Below the pieces are notes generated by a model that saw only the letters and a list, made by a program, of their open reading frames with translations, had not been told where the DNA came from and made no database searches. A DNA stretch of 64,000 nt from Medicago truncatula. Taxonomy: Eukaryota; Streptophyta; Magnoliopsida; Fabales; Fabaceae. The DNA lies in contig NC_053044.1 in the NCBI RefSeq assembly GCF_003473485.1, positions 54,290,091 through 54,354,090 of the forward strand, in the 5' to 3' direction. Shown here one piece after another: positions 23,350-32,666 of the stretch. The position numbers and the translations under genes were made by a program. Positions within the stretch are counted from its first letter, which is position 1. Each line of letters opens with the position of its first letter.

Positions 23350-24474
23350 TGTTTTGTTTCTTGACGACTGAATGATCTCAAAGAAGTAGTAGAAATAATA
23401 AATTATGATGCTTTGAAGTAGGAATGGTATGTGTTGTTTCTAAACCCAATGATGTGTATATATAGACTTCGAAAACCAATTGTATGGTGAATGAGTTGTT
23501 CAATGGGTTTAGTTGGAGACATGGCTCATTAATGATCACATGGCACTGTCTTGGAGGTTTTCACTTAGGATTAGGCTTGTGAAACAGACCTGTTTCAGAC
23601 AATCTCCAAACATAACAAGTATTTTGTCCTTGGGGATGTGACAACTGGTTGCTATTATTGCTTGAAATTCAACCAACCATGAAATATACTTCGAAGCTGT
23701 TGCCAATCTTCTTCATATGGATATAATCTTGCAACATGATTGAATTTTAATCTAACAATCAAAAGATCCATCATGTTTCGAGTTTTCACTCTTCCACAGA
23801 ACTAGCTGGATTTAAATTATGACATAGCTTGTATTCTTGCAAGCTTTACTGCATTGTCAAGGCAGTGTTCCAATTAACTTGGTTGTTGTTAAATCTTCTT
23901 CAAAATTGATGAGGAATTTTAACTTTTAAGCGGCTTACATTGTAGAATCAGTCAGCTTCAGAGATTTGTTGTTACCAAAAAACTTGAGCTTATAGCATTT
24001 AATTCTGATCGGTGGACTTGCATCCTGGTTATCTCTGTACAAATTTTTATACATTTTGCACGGAAAATGATCATAAATTGATAATTCATAAGGTATTTTG
24101 GTCGGAAATGTGGATCTAACCAATTAGGTTTGCATCACAAAGATGAGTGGTTGACACCTTACCTCAAATTAATTTTGATTAGTATGGCTCACTTGAATCT
24201 CATTATTATCAGGAAACAACAGATGTCAATCTTGAATAACGACAAAATCAAAACTTGGACTTCTATCCTCTTTTTGCAGTCCCTTACAATTGACCACAAT
24301 CATTGTTGTCTATGTCAGCTAAATTAATTTTGTAGGCCACCTACAGTTTTGTTATCAAATTTTTTTAGCCTTTGTTACAACCAACTCTCTCAAAGTCTTA
24401 AGCAATTATTCAATATTTGAGAAAGACCTCTTGGGAAGTATCATGTGATCTCTTGTGAACCAAAATCTGCTTGT
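23350..24474. other. SAUR2 promoter and spacer
   Basis: This contains the SAUR2 upstream region (TATA box, GAGACA, ATCACATGGCACTGTCTTGG box) and then AT-rich spacer. At 24420-24470, on the complement, there is an orphan copy of a cluster promoter block (see findings). No gene is recognised. Confidence 0.5.
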
Positions 24475-24479
24475 GTATT

Positions 24480-25685
24480 TGATAGGATAAAACCGCAAGT
24501 GCACGGTCTTACCGAAGTAGTAATAAAAGAGTATCGTTCCGACAGGAAGTAGTTTAATTCAATCAACCTTTGATGATGATTAGAGGAGAATCGAGTTGCA
24601 AGTTGGGGTTTTCAAAAGATTGAAAGATAATATAATAAAAGGAGTCTTGGGATCATTGGTTTATCTAAATGACAGGTCCTTCACAAACCAAACTATAAAC
24701 TTATAACTTTATGTTAGACCTAATTTCTCAAGACAGTTTCTCTTTTGTTCCTCTAGCAACCAAGCCTATTTCGCTGACTTGATTACTATTAGATTTTGGT
24801 TTCTCTAACAACCAAGCCTATTTCGCTGACTTGATCATTATTAGTTTCCTTGAAGATCGAAACTATATGTCTCAAAGATTGCAAAGACTATTTCGCTGTC
24901 TTTGCAATCCTTGTCTAAATTCACTTGTTCGAATATCAAAGCTCCACTTTCGTTTTATGAATTGATATTTGAGATGATGGATAAACAATTATCAAACCCT
25001 CCACTTTCGTTTCCACAGTTTGATAATGGTTGATCCATGTTAAAGCGGTGAATTTAGATAAGAAATTAGAGTTACATAAGATTAAGGCTTAGAGCTTGGC
25101 TTGATTAGGATTATGTCATTTAGACTTATCCAACAATCCCAAGACAAAGAGAAGTCTACTCACTCATGTTCATCGTAGACATGGAGAAGAAGAGAGAAAG
25201 TAAAGGAAAAGAAAAGAACTTTTATTAGAAAGACAATTGTCACTTATTGAATTCCAAGAAAAGATGAATATTTGTGATGGCTAGCTACTCTATTTATAGT
25301 TTACATTCGACTTAAAATCTAAGCAATCACTAGAATGTTCCACAAGTAAACTAAAACAGAGTAGCTTAAAATCTAAGCAAAGCAGCAAAAATAGTTATGG
25401 AGTGTGGCACGGCTGTGCCAAGCCTAGCACGGGCCGTGCCAAGTTTCTAACTTGAGGGAGATATATTTTTGTCTCCGAATCTTCATATTTTCGTACCGAT
25501 TCAGCTCCAAAACCCCTTTCTTTTGCTTCAAGACTCAATTCATCAAATATTCGTTTCTGAAATATAACAATATGCAATTGTAGTAAAATAGCTCGAAAAG
25601 GAAATAATATTAAAATAAAATAAACTTAAATCTAATTAAAACAAAACTAAATAACATATTAAAATAGATAATAAATGACTCATCA
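24480..25685. mobile_element. Solo LTR of a retrotransposon (1,206 bp) with 5-bp TSD
   Basis: The element begins TGATAGGATAAAACCGCAAG and ends AATGACTCATCA, so it has TG...CA ends with a short TGAT/ATCA inverted repeat. It is flanked by a perfect 5-bp duplication, GTATT, at 24475-24479 and 25686-25690. No internal gag-pol sequence is present, so it is a single LTR left by recombination. Inside, a 40-50-bp unit containing AACCAAGCCTATTTCGCTGA is duplicated at about 24758-24840. Confidence 0.85.
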
Positions 25686-26046
25686 GTATTGTCTGCAACA
25701 TGTCCCTTCAAGATCTAAATATGCACAGTTGATGAATAGTGTATTTGTGTATGACTAATATTTTTCTCATAATTCGTTAGGTTTCATCAGCATTGAGCTG
25801 TGTCATCAATGTGAAGATAACATGTGCCATGTCTGATGCATGCCTCAAATGAAATGAGTAGGCACTATACAAGCATTGAGTTTAACATGAACCTTTCATT
25901 CCAAAGGTGGGGTTTTCACTCTTATTGAACTTACTGATCCTTAATAGTGGCATCTAAGACAACCCCATGTGATATCTCATCTCATGGCCCCCATCCTTTT
26001 AGCAATCATTTCTCTAACAAAGGGATTTCAAGAAACTCTTAGAAAC

Positions 26047-26054
26047 TATAAATA
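26047..26054 (+). promoter_or_regulatory. TATA box of SAUR3
   Basis: TATAAATA lies 111 bp before the SAUR3 ATG, the same spacing as the TATA box of SAUR1 (106 bp). Confidence 0.75.
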
Positions 26055-26157
26055 TTGTGTCCTCATTCACAACACTCACAAATCACTCAAGCAATCAAAC
26101 TTGGATACTTTTATCTTACATCTGAGAAATTCATCTTATTTCTTCAAAACATTTGAA

Positions 26158-26436
26158 ATGGGTTTCCGTTTACCAGCAGCTATTAGACGAGCTTCATTTA
26201 GCAGTAGCCAAACATCAAAAGTATTGAATGTGCCAAAGGGTTATCTTGCAGTGTATGTTGGAGAGCAAATGCTGCGGTTTGTTATCCCCATGTCATACTT
26301 GAACCAAGCTTCATTTCAAAACTTGTTGAATCAAGTGGAGGAAGAATTTGGATATGATCATCCAATGGGTGGCCTCACAATTCCTTGCACAGAAGATGTC
26401 TTCTTGCAAATTACTTCTCGCTTCAATGAGCTATAA
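26158..26436 (+). CDS. SAUR: SAUR family protein 3
   Basis: An intact, intronless SAUR of 92 residues, with a predicted role in auxin-driven cell expansion. It begins [20 protein letters not shown]. The core reads [20 protein letters not shown], then [20 protein letters not shown] and [20 protein letters not shown], ending RFNEL. The start is the conserved MGF; a longer in-frame reading from 25969 lies upstream of the TATA box (26047-26054) and is not coding. It is the closest relative in the window of SAUR1 and SAUR4. Its 3' UTR is clearly homologous to the sequence after SAUR4, and it is the least altered copy in the cluster. Confidence 0.94.
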   Translation: MGFRLPAAIRRASFSSSQTSKVLNVPKGYLAVYVGEQMLRFVIPMSYLNQASFQNLLNQVEEEFGYDHPMGGLTIPCTEDVFLQITSRFNEL

Positions 26437-26439
26437 ATC

Positions 26440-27110
26440 TTTCAATAAAGGAGACTGACATAGATTAGCAGGGAAATTTTGTACAATAGTCATGATTTAT
26501 ATTTTGTAAAGATTTTGTTTCATTTTCCTACCTCTGGAATGGAGAATTGTCCATCTGAATGACAAATTCATTCAGGAACAAATTATTTGTTATTATTTAT
26601 TTCTATTTTCTAATCATATTGGCAGAATACATTCAACAACTCCAATATGATTCTCTTTATAAATTACAAAAACTGGTGATTCCTTGGCAAAGTAAGAAAA
26701 AGAAATTATGAAACATTATCTAGTTTTTCTTGGTTTACTATAATGATGACATAAGAGAATGTGCTGTAAGCAATATCGAGCTCGAATATTCCTGCAAATT
26801 TCTGGCCTAATAAAACATTCAGCCAAACTAAAGTAGTTGATAAGTATCTTGGATCTAAGCTCACAATTTTTTTTACATGTATTGTGCTTCTATTAATTGC
26901 TTCTTCATCTAGGCAGATGAATTAGGCTATGATAAATAAGAAAACTCCTCCAACTATTCCTAGTCCAGTGAGATTCAATCATCAACTTGGGCAAACCCAA
27001 ACTCTGAAAGCAAACTTCTGATGATTAGAAAGGATATATTTCTACTGGGAAAAACCCAAACCCCACATTGAATGAAGATAAATAGTGACATGACACCCTC
27101 ACCTTATAAG
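26440..27110. other. SAUR3 3' UTR and spacer
   Basis: The first 150 bases match the region downstream of SAUR4 (ATTTTGTACAA, AGTCATGATTTA, ATTGTCCATCTGAA). The rest is AT-rich spacer with no gene. Confidence 0.55.
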
Positions 27111-27140
27111 ATGGTTTTTTAAGGTTGAGTTGGGTCCAGG
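27040..27140. repeat. TRIM-like dispersed repeat fragment
   Basis: The motif series CCCACATTG, CACCTTATAA and GGTT...AAGGTTGAGTTGGGTCC recurs at about 41690-41785 and 46965-47060. It resembles the terminal repeats of short non-coding plant retrotransposons (TRIMs). Class assignment is from memory and tentative. Confidence 0.4.
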
Positions 27141-27625
27141 GATGGTGCAAAAAAAAAAAACTGTCATTTTACTTTTAACTTTTTTTTATAACAATTTATT
27201 TATCTTAACGTGCTTTATTTTGGTAAAGTGGAATTCTGCACTGAGGTAGCAGGATTTGTTTGCTGAGAGGGTTGAGAGTGAATCAGGGCTTCCATAGATC
27301 ATCACAGCAAAGTGACTATACTCTTCTGGTAATCCCTCAAGTACAACATCAATTTGATCCTGTTCAGTTATAGGATCTCCAATTACAAGCAAAAAATCCG
27401 CAATCATTTTGATCTGAAGCAACTGCCGTAACTTTGTATGGATGGGCTACTTCCACATTGTTGATCTAGCTGCAAAAATGGCCTATATATCAATCGCAGA
27501 ATGAGAAGGATCATACCACGAAATTTAGTTCCACAATTGAGCCAAACATTAACTAAAAACAGTTAAAAGTAAAACCGTATTCACTAGTGATTATAAAGTT
27601 TCATTTTGTACCATCCATCCTTGTA
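27138..27625 (-). mobile_element. Copia gag fragment within inverted repeats
   Basis: Between about 27242 and 27440, the minus strand encodes a UBN2-type Copia gag piece: KLRQLLQIKMIADFLLVIGD, then PITEQDQIDVVLEGLPEEYS. This resembles the gag of Ty1/Copia elements. The fragment is flanked by inverted sequences: GGATGGTGC...CATTTTACTTTTAACT at about 27138-27182, and AGTTAAAAGTAAAAC...CATTTTGTACCATCC at about 27557-27622. It may be a short element that captured a gag piece. No full element is present. Confidence 0.6.
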
Positions 27626-28101
27626 GCAAAAGGAGTAGAGAGATTGACCAAAATAATACGTAAAATGGTAATAAAATATACCCTTTATAATCATCACAAT
27701 CTATAATAACCACTCCGTTCAATTATCCTAAAAAAAAACTACTCCCTTCAATTTGTTTCATTTTTTTCTTCTTTGAATAAAATATGTTTCAAATTTTCAC
27801 ACAGTCTGTATATTCGCAGCATATTCGCCTTCAACACAAGTGAAGTAGGACAGATTTGACTGAAATTTGAATTTTGATGAACGTAGTATATACATATTTT
27901 TATCCCAAACAATCATTAGTTTTGTAACTTATAAAATAGAAGCATATAGAAGCCCTTTGAGGTGTTGAATATATCAAGTCATTATGATTAGAATTGGAAA
28001 TAAAGTAAATAATAACATACAATCTCTTCCTGAAATTGTCCTTCAGATGGACAATGCTAACCCATTCCAAAGGCAGGAAAGGGGAAAAATTCTTTACAAA
28101 T

Positions 28102-28389
28102 CTAAATCATGACTTTGTACAAAATGTCACTTCTAATGTGCAAGAAAACACCTTCTGTGCAAGGAATTGTTAGGCCACCCATTGGGTGATCATATCCAAA
28201 TTCTTCCTCTGCTTGACTCAACAAGTTTTGAAATGAAGCTTGGTTCAAGTATGACTTGGGGATCACAAACCGTTTCATCTTGTCTCCAACATATACCGCA
28301 AGATAGCCCTTTGGCACATTCACAACTTTTGATGATGCTTGGCTACCTGTAAATGAAGTTCGTCTAATGGCAGGTAAACGGAAACCCAT
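28102..28389 (-). CDS. SAUR: SAUR family protein 4 with altered C-terminus
   Basis: An intronless SAUR of 95 residues starting [20 protein letters not shown]. The core is normal ([58 protein letters not shown]), but the end reads [10 protein letters not shown] instead of the family ending TSRFN-(G/E)L. The DNA coding for this tail (CATTTTGTACAAAGTCATGATTTAG) corresponds to the 3' UTR after SAUR3. A deletion of about 60 bp has therefore removed the native stop and joined the frame to former 3' UTR. CTEGVF also replaces CTEDVF. The core is complete, so the protein may still work. A clear TATA box is not seen, only a weak TATATTTG-like sequence. Confidence 0.85.
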   Translation of the reverse strand: MGFRLPAIRRTSFTGSQASSKVVNVPKGYLAVYVGDKMKRFVIPKSYLNQASFQNLLSQAEEEFGYDHPMGGLTIPCTEGVFLHIRSDILYKVMI

Positions 28390-28509
28390 TTCAAATATTT
28401 TGAAGAAAAAACTGAATTTCTCAGATTTCAGCAAAATCTTTCTATATTTGTTTGCTCGAGTGATTTGTGAAGTTGTAAAGGAGGGACAGTGTCTTTGATG
28501 GCACATGAC

Positions 28510-29243
28510 ACGAGATCACATGGTATTGTCTTTGATGCCTCTGTCAAGGATCAATAAGTTCAATAGGAGCGCAATATGAATGGCCGATAGAGTACCCGCT
28601 ATATATCAATGCCTACTCATTTCTTTTCACACAAGCATCAGACATGGCACATGTTCTCTTCTATTGATAATGTAACATGATGTTTGTTGATGAATGTCAG
28701 CCATACACCTAACACATTATTTATGAACTGTGCATATTTATTTTTCTTGACTTAGTTGTTGAAGAGTATAGTTGGAGACAATCAAGCTAAGGTTCACAAG
28801 AGATCACATGATATTGTCTAGAGGTATTTCTCAAAGATTGAATTATCGCTTAACACTTCAGAGAGCAATTAAATATATGTCCCACTTCATTGAGATTGAC
28901 CCCATCCCCATCGTGGATGTGAAAGTGCCTAAAAATAAAGCTCGTAATGAGAAGGGCTTTGCAACAGCTTCCAAGTAGATTTCATGGTTTATTGATAGAT
29001 TTTTTCAAGCATTAACAGCTACCAGTTGTCCTGTCCTATAGAAACAACGACAAAATATACTTGATAATGATTTGTTTAAAGCTTGTCTGAATTCTGAAAG
29101 ATGTGAAGCAGGTCTCTGTCACAAGTCTAATCCTCAATGAAAACCTCCAAGACAGTGCTATGTGATCATTAATGAGCTATGTCTCCAATTAAACCCCATT
29201 GAATTATAACCCATTCACAAAGTTATATATATATATATATATA
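28510..29243. other. SAUR4 and SAUR5 upstream regions
   Basis: This spacer contains the SAUR4 upstream box (GATCACATGGTATTGTCTTT), an orphan related box at about 28790-28835 and, at 29130-29215, the SAUR5 upstream region with TGTCTC at 29180-29185. An (AT)n run at 29224-29243 precedes a MITE. Confidence 0.5.
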
Positions 29244-29529
29244 GGTTTGCTAGGATACACCCACTAATTTTTATGTGGGAGTATTTTAGCAAAAATATAA
29301 CTAAAAAGTTGTTAAATACACCTTAAGGTGAATGTTGATAAAACACATATTCTAAAAAATAAATGGGTGTATGTTAGCAACTCCTACAGGCATTTGCTAG
29401 AATACACCCACTTAATTTTTAGAAGGTGTGTTTTAGGGAGTTATAACTAAAAAGTAGTTAAATGTACCTTAAGATGTAGCTTGCTAAAACACTCCCACAT
29501 AAAAACTAGTAGGTGTGCTCTAGCAAACC
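29244..29529. mobile_element. MITE inserted in an (AT)n microsatellite, upstream of SAUR5
   Basis: A 286-bp element with inverted ends of nearly 50 bp: GGTTTGCTAGGATACACCCA on the left and, on the complement of the right end, GGTTTGCTAGAGCACACCTA, followed by matching TTTTTATGTGGGAGT blocks. It sits between (AT)n runs (29224-29243 and 29533-29570), so any TA-type target duplication cannot be distinguished. Confidence 0.8.
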
Positions 29530-29571
<42 letters not shown>

Positions 29572-29691
29572 CCATCCTTGAGTTTACAAGCAACACAAAT
29601 CATTCTTACCTTGAAGCTCATAATTCAAATTCGCATATTTCTTCTACTACTTTGTGATCATTCTGTCGTGAAGAAAAAAAAAACAACGGGG

Positions 29692-29970
29692 TTTCACTTT
29701 CACCTACCTGGTATTAGAAGATCATCATTTAGTGCAAGTCAATCATCTAGCAAAGAAGTGGAAGTCCCAAAAGGCTATCTTGCAGTGTATGTTGGAGAGA
29801 AAATGAAGAGGTTCTTGATTCCAATATCATTCTTGAATGAGCCTTTATTTCAAGAATTGCTTAGCCAAGCTGAAGAGGAATTTGGCTACTGTCATCCAAT
29901 GGGTGGTCTTACAATTCCCTGCAAGGAAGATGTCTTCTTACATACAGCTTCTCACTTGAACAGACTATAA
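29692..29970 (+). pseudogene. SAUR: SAUR family member 5 without an ATG start
   Basis: A SAUR body is intact from about 29692 to the stop at 29970: [59 protein letters not shown] and [20 protein letters not shown]. The conserved start ATGGGTTTTCG is replaced by ACGGGGTTTCAC. The next two codons are an in-frame insertion, and no ATG lies in frame before the core. The frame can be extended upstream only from a non-ATG codon. Either this is a pseudogene, or translation starts at ACG, which has A at -3 and G at +4. Coding and upstream sequence are closest to SAUR2. Confidence 0.8.
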
Positions 29971-29974
29971 TTCA

Positions 29975-30950
29975 TGTATGAGTGATAACATAGGATAGTA
30001 GGACTGACTAGTTGAGACAAGTTTTGTACATCGGAAATTTCTTTGTCAATTTTGATGCTTCCTCTTAAGTGGAAATCTTAAATGATAACCTTAAGAAACT
30101 ATATTTTTATGTGTTATTTTTTGTGTCATCTCAAATAGTTGCATTGCATGCACCAAGACTGGTAATTCTTTTGCATATATTAGGAGGCCATACAAACCTT
30201 TCTATGATCTTGACATGAACTTATCGTTAAAGTTATTATAGAAAGCACACAATTATGAGGAGTCTACCATTGCCAGTTCTCTACGACCAGCCATAATCTA
30301 CAAATAGAATAGAAGTAAAACATTAATTTCAATAACCAAATAATCTCATCTCAATTGCAAATTTGAAAGTTCCTAAAATATAGAATCATAGAAACTCATC
30401 CAAACTAGGTCATGATCTCTTGCTTATCTCTTAGTATGTTTATCATTTTTAAATTGAGAACTTGGAATAATCTGATAGACTGATACTTAAAACTGGCATT
30501 ATTCAGTCAGTCATCAACAGTATCATAATTAAACTGTTATTCATTGACTGATACTCCACATGTCCCCTGTGATTGTTCAGTATTTCATGAATAAAGGTTC
30601 TACTAGCTAATTATTATGTGCAGAAAGAAAATCATTGAACAACCTTTTATCAGCATAAGTTAAAATTTTGAGCTATAGTTAAATCATTGCTTGACTTTCC
30701 TCAAAAGACTGCAATTATTTTAAACTAAATATAAGGACCGTTGAAATTTAATTTTCAGAATAGCATATGTTTGCTACTTGTAGACTGTAGCTGTGACCGG
30801 TGGGTCCAAACATATACTACTAAGTACTATCTTCTGAATTGTTGTCCACTTGCTAAGAATTTTGATGTTCTATATTTTTCTGCAAAGTGCCTTTATTCAT
30901 GGAGAAACCTTATGTCCCTTTAGTGAAGAGAAAAAACCTTTGGAAGAGTT
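29975..30950. other. Spacer between SAUR5 and SKP1
   Basis: AT-rich DNA with no recognised gene or element. The first 100 bases are the probable SAUR5-derived 3' UTR. Confidence 0.5.
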
Positions 30951-31069
30951 TGTTTCATGAATGGTTGCATTGCTTCAATTGTCAAGCATTACACCTTTAC
31001 TCTAAAAGGTCTCTATTTAACCATTGCAACTTTTCAAATATATTTTGAAAATTTCTCTAACAAAACGCC

Positions 31070-31077
31070 TATAAATA
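31070..31077 (+). promoter_or_regulatory. TATA box of SKP1
   Basis: TATAAATA lies 104 bp before the SKP1 ATG and is well placed for a core promoter. The leader between them is AT-rich with no intron signal. Confidence 0.7.
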
Positions 31078-31173
31078 AGAGAAATACAATTCATACCAGT
31101 CTCACAAACAAATTTTTAATTAAAAAAAAATTAGAGTTAGCGATTTCACACCTTTCCCCCAAACACGATCACG

Positions 31174-31650
31174 ATGTCTTCATACACCAAGAAGATCACT
31201 CTCAACAGTTCCGACGGCGAAACCTTCAAAGTTTCCAAGATGGTGGCACGTGAATCGCAGGTGATCAAGCATATGATCGAGGAAGATTGTGCCAATGAAG
31301 CAATCCCTCTTCAGGACGTCACCGCAAATATTTTGGCTATGGTGATTGAATACTGTAAGAAGCATGTCGATGCCGCCGCAGCAAGTTCTGATGGAAAACC
31401 TTCAGAAGATGATCTTGAGGATTGGGATGCTGAATTTGTGAAGGTTGATAAGGGTACGCTTTTCAACCTCATTGATGCTGCAAACTATTTGGAAATCAAG
31501 AGCTTGTTGGATCTTACTTGCCAAACTGTGGCGGACATGATGAAAGGGAAGACACCGGAGGAAATTCGAAACACTTTTAACATCGAGAACGATTTCACTC
31601 CGCAGGAAGAGGAAGAAGTTCGAAGGGAAAATCAATGGGCATTTGAATGA
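31174..31650 (+). CDS. SKP1: SKP1-like protein, intronless
   Basis: Adaptor of SCF ubiquitin ligases: it links the cullin CUL1 to F-box proteins. The protein is 158 residues, the usual plant length. The N-terminal POZ-type fold covers about residues 4-65 ([20 protein letters not shown], then [19 protein letters not shown]). After a Ser/Asp-rich linker the C-terminal Skp1 domain, which contacts F-box proteins, runs from about 90 to the end ([20 protein letters not shown], then [20 protein letters not shown] and RRENQWAFE). The key conserved stretches are intact. The start ATG at 31174 gives the family N-terminus MSS. There is no intron. SKP1 families in plants are large, and this may be a tandem or retro-derived member rather than the main SKP1. 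Confidence 0.95.
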   Translation: MSSYTKKITLNSSDGETFKVSKMVARESQVIKHMIEEDCANEAIPLQDVTANILAMVIEYCKKHVDAAAASSDGKPSEDDLEDWDAEFVKVDKGTLFNLIDAANYLEIKSLLDLTCQTVADMMKGKTPEEIRNTFNIENDFTPQEEEEVRRENQWAFE

Positions 31651-31659
31651 ATGAAACTT

Positions 31660-32430
31660 GGCTGCAATGTAGATTTATTATGCTTTTATGTGTTTTTGTT
31701 TTTTGAGTGACTTTCTAGTTTGACCCATGATCATGATGTGTGTTTTATCGTTATTATTATATTGTTATATTCGTTTGTAAAAAATAAAAAAAATTAGATA
31801 TTATAATCATTTACTTAAAATAAAAGAGCACAGAAAAATAAATTTGAGGGTGATTTAGGGTAACAGGGTTGAAGAAGAGAACGTAAAAACGAGAAGAGAA
31901 AAAGAGTTTTTGGAACGTAAATAAAAAGTCCAAGACAAACATTTAGATATTTATTAAGGAAAATGCCAGTGCTCTTGAATTTTATTAAAAATATACATAT
32001 TTTAATATTCGTCAAAGTCATGAATGAACAATGTTTCAACAACTCCACTCAAGAGACTGCTTGTTCAACATATATCAGAAAATTTCTATTCAATAAATAA
32101 TCGAAAGCTATGCTATGTGGATTTGTGAAGCTTTTTTTTTTTGGTTACGACTTGTGTGAAGCATTTGAATGGACATAACATAATGGAAGACTGAAATAAA
32201 ACTATCTATGCATAATAATAGTGACAATCATAAATAAAATTATCTATCTATAACAAACTATGAAGCAAAATACTCCTAAGAGGTGTTGTCGCGGTGTATC
32301 GTGTTCGAAACGGTTTCGATACATATAACATTGAATTATGTTATTTTTTAAAATTATTATTGGTGTCGACATGTCTGCGTCTATGTTTCATAGATAACCA
32401 TGCAACACAATAAACACAACAAAAAAATGT
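31660..32430. other. SKP1 3' UTR and spacer
   Basis: This holds the SKP1 3' UTR followed by AT-rich spacer. No gene was recognised. Confidence 0.5.
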
Positions 32431-32437
32431 TAAAAGA

Positions 32438-32541
32438 AGATTGGACCATTTCTCAATTTGTGCGTGTCATCCTTGTGCAAGGGCCATCCATGCCAATCTT
32501 CTCTATATCGTTCCAATTTTATCGGATGTTCCCAAAGGGAC
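32438..32541 (-). pseudogene. U6: Degenerate U6 snRNA copy
   Basis: The minus strand reads GTCCCTTTGGGAACATCCG and continues as a U6 sequence to about 32438. Compared with plant U6 it has ATAGAGA instead of the invariant ACAGAGA box, TTGGC for TTAGC (AGC triad changed), a four-base ATGG duplication, and CCTTGCACAAGG for CCCTGCGCAAGG. The terminator T-run is also broken (CAATCTTCTTTTAAC). The ACAGAGA and AGC changes should abolish splicing function, so I call it a pseudogene. Confidence 0.85.
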
Positions 32542-32569
32542 AAGCCTTGTTGTTTGCCTGTTCTATGAC

Positions 32570-32613
32570 TATACACACACTCAAAACGTGAAATATTTAG
32601 GTCATGTGGGACT
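32570..32613 (-). promoter_or_regulatory. Decayed U6 promoter
   Basis: On the minus strand AGTCCCACATGA (32602-32613) is a near-perfect USE, and TGTATAG lies near 32570-32576, about 30 bp before the RNA start. The pseudogene therefore arose from a gene copy with its own promoter rather than from reverse-transcribed U6 RNA. Confidence 0.7.
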
Positions 32614-32666
32614 TAAAGCGAACAAGCAAGCAAACATAATACTCCGTATACAATGCATATATACTT

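Noticed and set aside
25969..26157. N-terminal extension of SAUR3 from an upstream start
   Set aside because: The TATA box (26047) lies inside it, and all relatives start at MGF.
29578..29691. Hydrophobic N-terminal extension of SAUR5
   Set aside because: It begins at TTG, not ATG, and corresponds to the leader of the related SAUR2.
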